7,350 nucleotides of DNA from Planctomicrobium sp. Lineage in GTDB: Bacteria; Planctomycetota; Planctomycetia; Planctomycetales; Planctomycetaceae. The DNA lies in contig JAJDEL010000476.1 of the NCBI GenBank assembly GCA_029259835.1, forward strand, positions 1-7,350. Direction: 5' to 3'. Each line of letters opens with the position of its first letter. The stretch's first letter is position 1. The position numbers were made by a program, and so were the translations under genes. Shown one piece after another: positions 1 to 6,608 of the stretch. The notes below the pieces were generated by a model, which saw only the letters and a list, made by a program, of their open reading frames with translations, had not been told where the DNA came from and searched no databases.

Positions 1-2
1 AC

Positions 3-902
3 CAAAATAATTACGTTGTCGCAGTCACCAGTGGCGATGATGGCAAGACATGGAGCAAAGCCGCTCTTGTGATTGATCCAGATAAGGATGGTCCTGTGCG
101 TGCATTTGACCCGGAGATTTGGCTCGACCCGAATGGACATCTCTGGATTTTCTGGGCACAGTCGATTGGTCACGATGGAACTGTTTCTGGCGTTTGGGCA
201 GTCACAACTGAGAATCCGGATGATGCTGAACCAAAATGGTCCGCGCCCCGCCGTTTGACCGATGGCATTATGATGTGCAAGCCAACCGTACTCTCCACGA
301 AAGAATGGGCGCTGCCTGCCTCCACGTGGCGAAAGACTGACAACAGCGCGCGGATTGTCGTTTCGACAGACCAAGGGAAGACATGGCACGTTCGTGGTGG
401 GTGTCAGATTCCCCCAAAAATGCGCGCCTTTGACGAACATATGATCATCGAACGCAGTGACGATTCGCTGTGGTTGCTGGCGCGTTCAAATACCGGTTTT
501 CTGCTGGAAAGCACTTCTCAAGACTGTGGCAAGACTTGGTCCGTCGCGCAGCCGAGTGATATTCCGCATCCATCGGCGAGGTTTTTTATTCGACGACTTG
601 CTTCTGGGAAATTGCTTCTCGTGAAACATCACAATACAAAGGGCCGTGACAAACTCACAGCTTTGATTTCGAGTGACGAAGGCAAAACCTGGACCGGCGG
701 GTTGCAGCTCGATGAACGGAGTACGATCAGTTACCCAGATGGAATTCAAGCCGACGATGGCAGCATCTACATCATCTACGACCGAAACCGAACTAAGGAA
801 CGTCAGATCTACATGGCAGTCTTTAGTGAAGAAGACGTCGTCGCTGGGAAGCCGGGTGAGAAAACGCGGCTCCGAGTGTTGGTCAATCAAGCTTCGGAAT
901 GA
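3..902 (+). CDS. Sialidase-family (BNR/Asp-box) protein, 3' part; 5' end outside window
   Basis: The frame is open from the first bases of the window to a TGA at 900-902 (299 residues), so the real start lies upstream; the GTG at 69 is an internal valine. Four Asp boxes (S-x-D-x-G-x-T-W) are visible: SGDDGKTW (30-53), STDQGKTW (363-386), SQDCGKTW (516-539) and SSDEGKTW (669-692). They mark blades of a six-bladed sialidase-type propeller. The late motif YPDGIQADDGSIYIIYDRNR (737-796) resembles the C-terminal part of BNR_2 sialidases, where a Tyr and an Arg near this point serve the active site. Family members are usually exported glycoside hydrolases that act on sialic acid or other acidic sugars. 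The signal peptide and the N-terminal catalytic region are off the window, so neither export nor substrate can be confirmed. In Planctomycetota many such proteins are only annotated 'sialidase family'. The next gene, on the same strand, starts about 100 bases later. Confidence 0.88.
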   Translation, partial: QNNYVVAVTSGDDGKTWSKAALVIDPDKDGPVRAFDPEIWLDPNGHLWIFWAQSIGHDGTVSGVWAVTTENPDDAEPKWSAPRRLTDGIMMCKPTVLSTKEWALPASTWRKTDNSARIVVSTDQGKTWHVRGGCQIPPKMRAFDEHMIIERSDDSLWLLARSNTGFLLESTSQDCGKTWSVAQPSDIPHPSARFFIRRLASGKLLLVKHHNTKGRDKLTALISSDEGKTWTGGLQLDERSTISYPDGIQADDGSIYIIYDRNRTKERQIYMAVFSEEDVVAGKPGEKTRLRVLVNQASE

Positions 903-930
903 GATGAAATGCGGAATCCACCGGTTCGCT

Positions 931-959
931 TTGTACTCTTTCCCTACTCACAGTATTAT
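931..959 (+). promoter_or_regulatory. Candidate sigma-70-type promoter for the beta-propeller gene
   Basis: TTGTAC (931-936) and TATTAT (954-959) are separated by exactly 17 bases. The -10 box matches the consensus at 5 of 6 positions; the -35 box matches only its TTG. Transcription would begin near 966 and leave a leader of about 40 bases before the ATG at 1005. The element sits in the gap after the sialidase stop and suggests that the two genes are transcribed separately. It was found by eye only. Confidence 0.42.
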
Positions 960-1004
960 CAGTGCTTCATTTGAAAATTGACTGAACGGAGAGGGAGAGA
1001 CAGG

Positions 1005-2246
1005 ATGTTGCGATTGATGAAGGATGTTGCTTGCTGTTTGTTTCTGACTTGCACTGTTTGTTGCGCTGGGGATTGGCCGCAAATTTTGGGGCAGAATCGA
1101 AACGGAATCGCTGCCGCGGACGAGAAACTTCTCGACAAATGGGAAAAGGATGGCCCGAAGCAACTCTGGGAACGAAAAGTTGGCAGTGGCTATGCCGGGT
1201 TAACTGTCGCTGGCGACGTGGCCATTCTCTTTCATCGAGTGAAAAACGAAGAAGTCGTAGAAGCTCTCGATGTCAAAAATGGCGAAACACTTTGGAAATC
1301 CGGATATCCAACGACGTTCTACCCTCAAGTCGGAGGAGGCGAAGGTCCACTTTGTGTGCCTACAATTTCTGACGGGAAAATCATCACTTACGGAGCGCAG
1401 GGAGTTTTGACCTGTACGGAACTCAAATCTGGAGATCGACTGTGGCAAGTCAAGACGCATGAAGTTTTCAAGGCGCGAGAAGGATACTTCGGAGCCGGCA
1501 GCAGTCCGATTGTGATCGATGGTATCGTGATTACCAATGTAGGAGCATCACGAGAGAAGGCCGGAATTGTTGCATTCTCACTGGAAGATGGCACAGTTCT
1601 CTGGAAGAAAACAGATGAACCCGCCAGCTATGCCGCTCCGACAACCTGTACACTCAACGGCATTTCACACGTCCTGATTGTAACGCGATACAAATGCAGC
1701 TTGCTCGATGCGAAAACTGGGGCGATGCGTTTTCAATTTCCGTTTGGGCAACGTGGACCGACTGTCAACGGGGCCACACCAATCGTGATTGATGACCATC
1801 TCTTTGTGACTTCCAGTTACGGAATTGGATCTGTCTATGCAAAATTCAATCTGTTGAACTTCGAAAAGATCTGGGATAACCATCGAACTCTGGCTTCACA
1901 ATATTGTACGCCGATCCACTTAGATGGTCACCTTTACATCATCGATGGTCGCGATGATCAACCGCCTGCGGACTTGAAGTGCGTTCACCTTGAGTCAGGT
2001 AAAGTTTTGTGGACAGAACCAGACTTCGGGTACGGGACGTTGCTTTCTGCAGATGGGAAAATTTTGATTTGCAAAACGGATGGCGAACTTCTGCTCGCCG
2101 AAATGAGTCCGTCTGGACCGAAAGTGCTGTCAAAGGCACGTCCGTTGCGTGGAACGGTTCGTGCGCTTCCGGCGCTTTCTAACGGTCGCCTGCTTCTCCG
2201 GGATCAAAGCACGTTGAAGTGTCTTGCCGTTGCACCCGGTTTATGA
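1005..2246 (+). CDS. Secreted PQQ-like (BamB-type) beta-propeller repeat protein
   Basis: The chosen start is the ATG at 1005, preceded by a purine-rich GGAGAGGGAGAG Shine-Dalgarno stretch; the frame stays open further upstream to a TTG at 978, which has no better site. The product is 413 residues. The first ~23 residues look like a Sec signal peptide: basic MLRLMK, a hydrophobic core, then a small-residue end before GDWPQ. The mature start, DWPQILGQNRNGIAAADEKL, is the signature opening of a large planctomycete family of PQQ-like proteins. It is followed by repeated blades ending in G-x-x-LW (GETLWK, GDRLWQ, GTVLWKK, GKVLWTE), each with an A/C-x-(D/E)-x-x-x-G pattern. Proteins of this type are predicted to be extracytoplasmic propellers; most lack demonstrated PQQ binding or enzyme activity, and none is claimed here. 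BamB itself is an outer-membrane assembly lipoprotein, but no convincing lipobox is visible. The neighbouring sialidase-like gene fits an envelope or polymer-related role, which is inference. Confidence 0.85.
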   Translation: MLRLMKDVACCLFLTCTVCCAGDWPQILGQNRNGIAAADEKLLDKWEKDGPKQLWERKVGSGYAGLTVAGDVAILFHRVKNEEVVEALDVKNGETLWKSGYPTTFYPQVGGGEGPLCVPTISDGKIITYGAQGVLTCTELKSGDRLWQVKTHEVFKAREGYFGAGSSPIVIDGIVITNVGASREKAGIVAFSLEDGTVLWKKTDEPASYAAPTTCTLNGISHVLIVTRYKCSLLDAKTGAMRFQFPFGQRGPTVNGATPIVIDDHLFVTSSYGIGSVYAKFNLLNFEKIWDNHRTLASQYCTPIHLDGHLYIIDGRDDQPPADLKCVHLESGKVLWTEPDFGYGTLLSADGKILICKTDGELLLAEMSPSGPKVLSKARPLRGTVRALPALSNGRLLLRDQSTLKCLAVAPGL

Positions 2247-2354
2247 CGTTTGACACGAACTCTTTCTGACCATGTGGTTCGGAACCGTATGAATTTCATG
2301 TTTAGATTTGCCGCAATGTTCGATGTTGCAGTTTGTCGACAGCCCTCCTTGTCT

Positions 2355-2394
2355 TCGGATTCTGCGCAGGCAGTTGCGGAGTCCCGAAATCCGA
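2355..2394 (+). repeat. Inverted repeat TCGGATT/AATCCGA
   Basis: TCGGATT (2355-2361) is perfectly complementary to AATCCGA (2388-2394). The enclosed sequence contains the palindrome CTGCGCAG. A second pair, GAGTC (2379-2383) with GACTC (2394-2398), competes with it. There is no T-run after it, so it is not a convincing terminator for the propeller gene. Confidence 0.35.
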
Positions 2395-2415
2395 CTCAAC
2401 ATGACAAAAACATCG

Positions 2416-2442
2416 TTGACGCAATACGATTTGGCGTCTAAT
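2416..2442 (+). promoter_or_regulatory. Candidate promoter for the rpoD leader
   Basis: TTGACG (2416-2421, 5 of 6 to the -35 consensus) precedes TCTAAT (2437-2442, 5 of 6 to the -10 consensus) with a 15-base spacer, shorter than the optimal 17. An overlapping TAATAA at 17 bases is a poorer -10. Transcription from here would give a leader of about 500 bases before the sigma factor start. GACGC/GCGTC arms inside the element could form a small operator-like dyad. It was identified by eye only. Confidence 0.33.
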
Positions 2443-2665
2443 AATTACTGGGACACTACTGTTAATGATTTTTGAAGAAATCTGCCGATTAAAAAAATTT
2501 TGCGTGGACGAGGGGGAACCTTTTGTTAGGATGGCTGCTCAGGTGAGAAATTTTTGGCAACGGAATAGCGTTGTTCTTCATCACCGAATTCATTTGCTGT
2601 CAATAAGTTACGATAAATTGAAGCATCGAAAAGCGACGGTCCATTTGTCTAGGGAGAGAGTAAGG

Positions 2666-2812
2666 ATGCTGTCAACCCAAACTTGCTTGCAGAGTGATTT
2701 ACGACCTTCCAATGATTCTCACCCAACTCCTCCTATTCAAACGAGGAACTTTTCCGATCAGATCGCGTATTTTTGGAGCTTTACAGCTCCAGAGTTAATA
2801 TTCGTTTGCTGA
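2666..2812 (+). CDS. Possible 48-residue leader ORF before rpoD (unrecognised)
   Basis: The ATG at 2666 follows AGGGAGAGAGTAAGG (2651-2665), one of the strongest Shine-Dalgarno-like stretches in the window and very similar to that of the propeller gene. The frame runs 48 codons to a TGA at 2810-2812. The peptide starts MLSTQTCLQS and contains a Pro/Thr-rich middle (HPTPPIQT) and an aromatic stretch (YFWSFTAPELIFVC). It has no family I recognise and no clear membrane segment. A 7-bp hairpin (2774-2791) lies within its last codons. The frame is open further upstream (to 2465), but no ribosome-binding site supports a longer product. It could be a regulatory upstream ORF or a chance open frame. 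Confidence 0.3.
   Translation: MLSTQTCLQSDLRPSNDSHPTPPIQTRNFSDQIAYFWSFTAPELIFVC
2771..2793 (+). other. Hairpin in the rpoD leader
   Basis: TGGAGCT (2774-2780) and AGCTCCA (2785-2791) form a perfect 7-bp stem with a TTAC tetraloop, extendable by a wobble and an A-T pair. The T-run lies before the stem, not after it, so this is not an intrinsic terminator on the plus strand. It falls in the last codons of the candidate leader ORF. A smaller stem, TGCCT/AGGCA (2822-2835), follows. Confidence 0.45.
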
Positions 2813-2898
2813 TGCCGGATTTGCCTGTCAAGGCACCAAAACATTCGTTGAGAGCGGTGAATGTCTTAACAGATCGAAATTTTTGTGATTACGGGCCG

Positions 2899-2904
2899 TA
2901 TACT
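2899..2904 (+). promoter_or_regulatory. Possible -10 element close to rpoD
   Basis: TATACT is a 5-of-6 match to the -10 consensus and would place a start near 2911, about 40 bases before the GTG. No -35 box of quality is found 16-18 bases upstream, so this is weak. It is offered as a possible proximal promoter in addition to the candidate at 2416. Confidence 0.22.
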
Positions 2905-2949
2905 TAATTTACCCTACCTACCGAAATTGATACACATTGGGAGTGAGCG

Positions 2950-4689
2950 GTGCATCGACTTGATTCCGGCCTCAAAGGATTGATTGAGCGCGCTAATAAG
3001 CTTGGTTTTCTAACATACCAGGCTGTCGATGAATACTTGCCCGACGAGGGTGGCGATCCAGTAATGATGGATCGCATTATTCAGGCGCTCGAAGAAAAAG
3101 ACATTGCACTCATTAACGATCCAAGTGCACCGAGTACTGTCGCGGAGAAAACTCGGATCGAGCAACAGGCCAAAGAGCCGGACCCAAGCGAGTTGGCAAT
3201 CGCCAAAGGATTGATCGAACCCGAATCACCGATGTCTTCCCGCGACCCGATTCGAATGTATCTCAGTCAAATGGGAAACATTCCACTGCTAACGCGTGAT
3301 GATGAAATTTTCCTCGCCAAGCAAATTGAAATCACACGAAAACGATATCGACGAACATTGATGGAGTCTGATTTCTCCCTCAGTCAGGCTGTCGATATTC
3401 TTGATCAGGTTCACACTGGCAACCTTCCATTCGAACGAACGTTGCGAACTTCGGATACTGAGAATACAAAGAAAGAGCAAATTCTGGGTCGGATGCCGAT
3501 CAACCTGCCGACTGTCAAACATCTTCTGGTTGAAAATCGCCAGGATTTTGAGATCACAATGTCGGAAGGTTCTTCGAAAGAAGAGATCGCCGCTGCCCGG
3601 GAACGAATGGTCATCCGCCGTCGCAAAATGTGTTCTCTGAGCGAAGAACTCTCCGTTCGAACACATCGACTGCAGCCCGTTTATAAACGTATGCAGCAGA
3701 TCGGCGAACGAATGGTGGAACTCGTTCGTGATATCAAATTATTGCGCCGGCGTCCTTCTGCGGCTCATGAAGTTGTCATGATGCAGAACGAACTCGCAGA
3801 ACTTGTTGATTTGACTTGCGAAACTCCTGCCGAATACAAAGCCCGTTTGTCCAAGATCCGACAACGATTTGATGCCTGGACCCACGCGAAGCAGCAGCTT
3901 TCCGGAGGGAACCTTCGACTCGTTGTTTCGATCGCTAAAAAATACCGCAACCGTGGTCTCAGCTTCCTGGACCTCATCCAGGAAGGGAACGCTGGGTTAA
4001 TGCGTGGTGTCGAAAAATACGAATACCGTCGCGGTTACAAGTTTTCAACCTATGCGACATGGTGGATTCGTCAGGCAATTACGAGAGCCGTTGCCGATCA
4101 TGCACGGACGATTCGAATTCCGGTTCATATGTTCCAGAGCATTTCGACTTTAAAAGCGAAGAGCGAGCAAATCCGTCAGGAAACGGGTCGAGAACCGACA
4201 ACGGAAGAACTTGCAGAAGCAGTCGATTTGTCGGTGGAAGAAACCGAACGAATCATGAAAACCTGGAAGCATCCGATCAGCTTGGATACGCCTGTTGGTG
4301 AAAGTGAAGATTCCAGCTACGGTGATTTCCTTCAGGATGCGAGCGAAAGCACGCCTGCCGATTCGGCGATGCACCAGATGCTGCGGGATAAGATCAACCA
4401 CGTTCTGAAAAGCCTGACGTACCGCGAACGAGAAATTATTAAGCTGCGATACGGTCTTGGTGATGGATACAGTTACACGCTGGAAGAGACTGGACGAATT
4501 TTCAAAGTGACACGCGAACGTATTCGCCAAATTGAATCCAAAGCCTTGAGGAAACTGCAACACCAGACGCGAGCCGAGCACTTGCGAGGTTTTGTTGAGT
4601 CTCTTTACAGCGGCGAAGCAGGTGATTTAGAAGAATCGGAAGCGCCTGAAGGTGAAGAAGCAGAAACCACCGAAGCAGTGATTGTCTAA
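2950..4689 (+). CDS. rpoD: Primary RNA polymerase sigma factor (RpoD/SigA, group 1 sigma-70)
   Basis: The product (579 residues) directs core RNA polymerase to housekeeping promoters. Start: GTG at 2950, preceded by GGGAGTGAG and by an in-frame TGA at 2944, so it is the first possible start and it preserves region 1.1 (residues ~1-60). Region 1.2 is [19 protein letters not shown] (96-114). Residues ~135-312 form a charged, helical, non-conserved insertion. Region 2 (from [12 protein letters not shown] at 321) includes [11 protein letters not shown] and the -10-reading helix [17 protein letters not shown], with the aromatic and Gln/Thr residues of E. coli RpoD intact. Region 3 follows ([13 protein letters not shown]), then the finger [13 protein letters not shown]. 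Region 4.2 carries [10 protein letters not shown] (520-529), identical to the -35-reading helix. The C terminus has an extra acidic tail (from ~555, [12 protein letters not shown]). These features exclude an ECF or group 4 sigma. It is flanked by a long leader and its own terminator, so probably monocistronic. Confidence 0.97.
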   Translation: MHRLDSGLKGLIERANKLGFLTYQAVDEYLPDEGGDPVMMDRIIQALEEKDIALINDPSAPSTVAEKTRIEQQAKEPDPSELAIAKGLIEPESPMSSRDPIRMYLSQMGNIPLLTRDDEIFLAKQIEITRKRYRRTLMESDFSLSQAVDILDQVHTGNLPFERTLRTSDTENTKKEQILGRMPINLPTVKHLLVENRQDFEITMSEGSSKEEIAAARERMVIRRRKMCSLSEELSVRTHRLQPVYKRMQQIGERMVELVRDIKLLRRRPSAAHEVVMMQNELAELVDLTCETPAEYKARLSKIRQRFDAWTHAKQQLSGGNLRLVVSIAKKYRNRGLSFLDLIQEGNAGLMRGVEKYEYRRGYKFSTYATWWIRQAITRAVADHARTIRIPVHMFQSISTLKAKSEQIRQETGREPTTEELAEAVDLSVEETERIMKTWKHPISLDTPVGESEDSSYGDFLQDASESTPADSAMHQMLRDKINHVLKSLTYREREIIKLRYGLGDGYSYTLEETGRIFKVTRERIRQIESKALRKLQHQTRAEHLRGFVESLYSGEAGDLEESEAPEGEEAETTEAVIV

Positions 4690-4734
4690 CGTTTTCAGTA
4701 TCCAATCCTGTTCGACAGGGAGCGTCATATTTCG

Positions 4735-4762
4735 AAAGCCCACCAAATTTGGTGGGCTTTTT
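4735..4762 (+). terminator. Intrinsic terminator after rpoD (perfect palindrome)
   Basis: The arms AAAGCCCACCAAA (4735-4747) and TTTGGTGGGCTTT (4748-4760) are exact reverse complements. They give a GC-rich stem closed by AAATTT and end in five T's (4758-4762). The site lies 46 bases after the rpoD stop. Because the palindrome begins with AAA and ends with TTT, it could work in either direction, though no minus-strand gene needs it here. Confidence 0.9.
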
Positions 4763-5219
4763 GAGTATCAAAACGAACTTTGCTGCTCTCACGAATGTCT
4801 AAGAATTGTCAGAATCTGATGCTGTAAAGTTGGTGACGAGTGATCGTTGAACTTCTGGGCAATCAAGTTTCCTGGACTGGCGGCGATTCTGGTTGTAGTG
4901 CGACACGTTTTCCGCAACAATACCGCTGACGGAGCAGTTTCTGCACCACAAAACCGGGATGGAACTCGGTCATTTGCATCCGCATCGTTTGACAGACGCT
5001 GCGATCGCTACGGCGGGTCATAGGCGATTGAGTTCGCGTCCAAGTCGCAACGATGCAAGCAAAAACGTAAACAATCGATGGTTACCAAGCCATCAATGGA
5101 ATCATTTTGATGGCGTGTTGCCATTAAAGAAAATAGATGGTGAGTCACCATCGGTGTCTGGCGAATGTCGCCGACATACCCCCGAAACGTATCAATTTTG
5201 ATTTGAGAGGAAGTCGGAG
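4763..5219 (+). other. Gene-free region between rpoD and tsf
   Basis: No supported gene is found in these 457 bases on either strand. The plus-strand open frame 4959-5201 has no ribosome-binding site and no recognisable product. A 52-codon minus-strand frame (5021-4863) is also unsupported. A TTGACA at 4989-4994 lacks a -10 box at the right distance. The last ~100 bases contain the hairpin array annotated separately. No trace of rpsB, the usual upstream partner of tsf, was seen. Confidence 0.6.
5077..5176 (+). promoter_or_regulatory. Hairpin array in the tsf 5' leader, possible cis-regulatory RNA
   Basis: Four stems follow one another: GATGG/CCATC (5077-5081 with 5090-5094); TGATGGC/GCCATTA (5108-5114 with 5120-5126, one wobble); GATGGTG/CACCATC (5136-5142 with 5146-5152, triloop AGT); and TGTC-T-GGCGA/TCGCC-GACA (5155-5164 with 5168-5176, one bulge). 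An alternative 7-bp stem pairs CCATCAA (5090-5096) with TTGATGG (5107-5113) and excludes the first two. The array ends about 30 bases before the tsf ribosome-binding site. No known riboswitch or ribosomal-protein leader was recognised. Regulation is inference from the pairing only. Confidence 0.42.
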
Positions 5220-6053
5220 ATGGCCGAAATCACAGCCGCCGCCGTCAAAGCGCTGCGTGAAAAAACAGACCTGCCCATGATGGAGTGCAAACGAGCTCTC
5301 GTGGATGCAGGTGGTGACGAAGACAAAGCCATTGAAATTCTGCGTGAGCAGTACGAGAAGGTCGCAGTCAAGCGCGCTGGTAACGCAACTTCGGAAGGAT
5401 TTGTGTTCACAAAAGTTTCTGAGGACGGAAGCGAAGTTGCCGCCGTGACGATGCTATGCGAATCAGCTCCAGTTGCAGGAAGCGAAGCGTTAGCAGAATT
5501 CGGAAACGCCTGCGTGGAACAACTCCTGACTGGCCCAGGTGCCGAATCTGGAGAAGCACTCATGGAACAGGACAACCCTGCTGGCGGCTCTCTGAAAGAA
5601 ATGTTCGAGGGAATGGTCAACAAAATTCGTGAAAAAATTGTCATCGGTCAAGTCGCCCGCGTTGCTGGTTCAGTTGGTATTTATGTTCACCACGACGGCA
5701 AGACTGGTGTCTTGTTCCAGGCAGAAGGCGAGGCAAAAGACTCCTCCGTTCTGCGAGACGTCGCCATGCACATTGCCGCGATGCGGCCGACAGTTGCGAC
5801 AGTGGATCATGTCGATTCAGCTGCTGTTGAGGCCGAACGTGTTCGTCTCACCGAAGAAGCGAAAGCCAGCGGCAAGCCTGAGAACATCGTCGAGAAAATT
5901 GTCGACGGACGTATGAAAGTTTATTTCCGCGAAGAAGCAGGAGTTCTCACAGAACAACCGTTTGCGAAAGATGACTCAAAGTCCGTTGGCCAAGTTCTGG
6001 CTGAAAATGGACTGACTGCTAAAGACTTTACGCTGTTATCTGTCACTGAATAG
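5220..6053 (+). CDS. tsf: Translation elongation factor Ts (EF-Ts)
   Basis: EF-Ts is the cytoplasmic nucleotide-exchange factor that releases GDP from EF-Tu. The ATG at 5220 is preceded by GAGAGGAAG with suitable spacing, and the 277 residues are close to the usual length (E. coli 283). The N-terminal UBA-like module is clear: [20 protein letters not shown], then [23 protein letters not shown] (residues 1-43). [14 protein letters not shown] follows (47-60). The C-terminal module [17 protein letters not shown] (223-239) with [10 protein letters not shown] (243-252) is a strong family signature. Two normally conserved motifs differ: TGAGMMDCK reads TDLPMMECK (16-24), and the EF-Tu-contacting C-E-T-D-F-V-A reads CESAPVA (80-86). 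Everything else indicates a functional EF-Ts, so these look like lineage features rather than decay. rpsB is not upstream; a structured leader is, and a strong terminator follows. Confidence 0.96.
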   Translation: MAEITAAAVKALREKTDLPMMECKRALVDAGGDEDKAIEILREQYEKVAVKRAGNATSEGFVFTKVSEDGSEVAAVTMLCESAPVAGSEALAEFGNACVEQLLTGPGAESGEALMEQDNPAGGSLKEMFEGMVNKIREKIVIGQVARVAGSVGIYVHHDGKTGVLFQAEGEAKDSSVLRDVAMHIAAMRPTVATVDHVDSAAVEAERVRLTEEAKASGKPENIVEKIVDGRMKVYFREEAGVLTEQPFAKDDSKSVGQVLAENGLTAKDFTLLSVTE

Positions 6054-6074
6054 CGTCACAATTTTGACTGACTC

Positions 6075-6110
6075 ACGGCTCGCGGCACTCACTGCCGCGA
6101 GCCGTTTTTT
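6075..6110 (+). terminator. Intrinsic terminator after tsf
   Basis: ACGGCTCGCGGCA (6075-6087) pairs perfectly with TGCCGCGAGCCGT (6093-6105) over 13 bp around a CTCAC loop, followed directly by T's to 6110. It sits 21 bases after the tsf stop and is the strongest hairpin in the window. The next gene on the same strand starts at 6135. Confidence 0.95.
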
Positions 6111-6134
6111 CTTATTTTCTTGTTGGACCAAGCG

Positions 6135-6473
6135 ATGTCTGAGTTTGTTTCGATTGCAAAAGTGGGAGACATCCCAGATGGAGAAGGACGAACCTATCCG
6201 GTGAATGGACGGCTCGTTGGCCTGTTCTTTGTCGATGGTGAATACTTCGCTATCAACGACCTGTGCCCACATATGGGAGCATCACTTGCAGCCGGACACG
6301 TTGAAGATGGTGCTGTGACCTGCCCTTGGCACGCGTGGCGGTTTTGTGTCAAAGACGGGCAGTGGCTTGATAATCCTAAATCAAATGTCAAAACAGACTC
6401 ATACGAAATTCGACTAGAAGGAGATGACATTCAAGTGAATGTTCCGACCCTTCCGGAGAACACCGTCGATTGA
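6135..6473 (+). CDS. Rieske [2Fe-2S] ferredoxin-like protein
   Basis: This 112-residue protein is a stand-alone Rieske domain. The cluster ligands are visible as C-P-H (Cys44, His46) and C-P-W-H (Cys63, His66), in LCPHMGASLAAGHVEDG and VTCPWHAWRF. The length fits soluble Rieske ferredoxins and NirD-like small subunits; there is no signal peptide or membrane anchor, so it should be cytoplasmic. Such proteins pass electrons to ring-hydroxylating oxygenases or other redox partners, but no partner gene is in the window, so the specific role is unknown. I chose the ATG at 6135 because the Rieske fold begins right after it (MSEFVSIAKVGDIPDGEG). Two in-frame TTG codons at 6120 and 6123 are possible but less likely. 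Only a weak GGA precedes the ATG. The tsf terminator ends 24 bases before the ATG, leaving little room for a separate promoter. Confidence 0.9.
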   Translation: MSEFVSIAKVGDIPDGEGRTYPVNGRLVGLFFVDGEYFAINDLCPHMGASLAAGHVEDGAVTCPWHAWRFCVKDGQWLDNPKSNVKTDSYEIRLEGDDIQVNVPTLPENTVD

Positions 6474-6560
6474 GTTCCTATGGGGCGCAGTTCAGGAACC
6501 CAGTGGGCAATCAGGCGATACGACCACACTGCTATTGAAGATATCACTGTGGTACCGAAT

Positions 6561-6608
6561 GAAAAAACGATATGTGGGTCATCGTCATTCATCAACCGCC
6601 GTTTTTTC
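6561..6608. repeat. Long-loop inverted repeat between convergent genes
   Basis: GAAAAAACG (6561-6569) and CGTTTTTTC (6600-6608) are exact reverse complements separated by 30 bases. They lie between the convergent Rieske and STAS genes, where a bidirectional terminator would be expected. The stem is A/T-rich and the loop long, so this is a weak candidate. A compact dyad, GGTATCC-G-GGATACC (6639-6653), lies just past the STAS stop but has no T-run on either side. Otherwise 6474-6656 holds nothing recognisable. Confidence 0.3.

Larger units (their letters stand above)
2247..2949 (+). other. Long gene-poor leader region upstream of the sigma factor gene
   Basis: This 703-base stretch separates the propeller stop from the sigma factor start. 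No ORF in it has a recognisable product. It holds a TTGACG/TCTAAT promoter-like pair (2416-2442), a GGGGGAACC box at 2512-2520, a 48-codon ORF with a strong Shine-Dalgarno (2666-2812), and several inverted repeats: 2276-2286, 2355-2394, 2558-2573, 2771-2793 and 2822-2835. No hairpin followed by a T-run is seen after the propeller gene. The simplest reading is a long, structured regulatory region for the sigma factor gene. Open frames at 2250-2441 and at 2465-2665 were judged non-coding: they lack ribosome-binding sites and family resemblance. Confidence 0.5.

Noticed and set aside
2250..2441. 63-codon open frame directly after the propeller gene
   Set aside because: It starts at a TTG without a ribosome-binding site and is simply the read-through of the propeller frame past its stop. 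The peptide has no recognisable features.
4863..5021. 52-codon minus-strand open frame in the rpoD-tsf gap
   Set aside because: It has no ribosome-binding site, no promoter and no recognisable family. Its Arg/Cys-rich composition is compatible with chance.
4989..5024. Perfect -35 box TTGACA upstream of tsf
   Set aside because: No acceptable -10 hexamer lies 15-19 bases downstream (the sequence there is G/C-rich), so it is not called a promoter.
4959..5201. 80-codon plus-strand open frame before tsf
   Set aside because: There is no Shine-Dalgarno and no family resemblance, and it runs through the whole hairpin array, which explains the sequence better.
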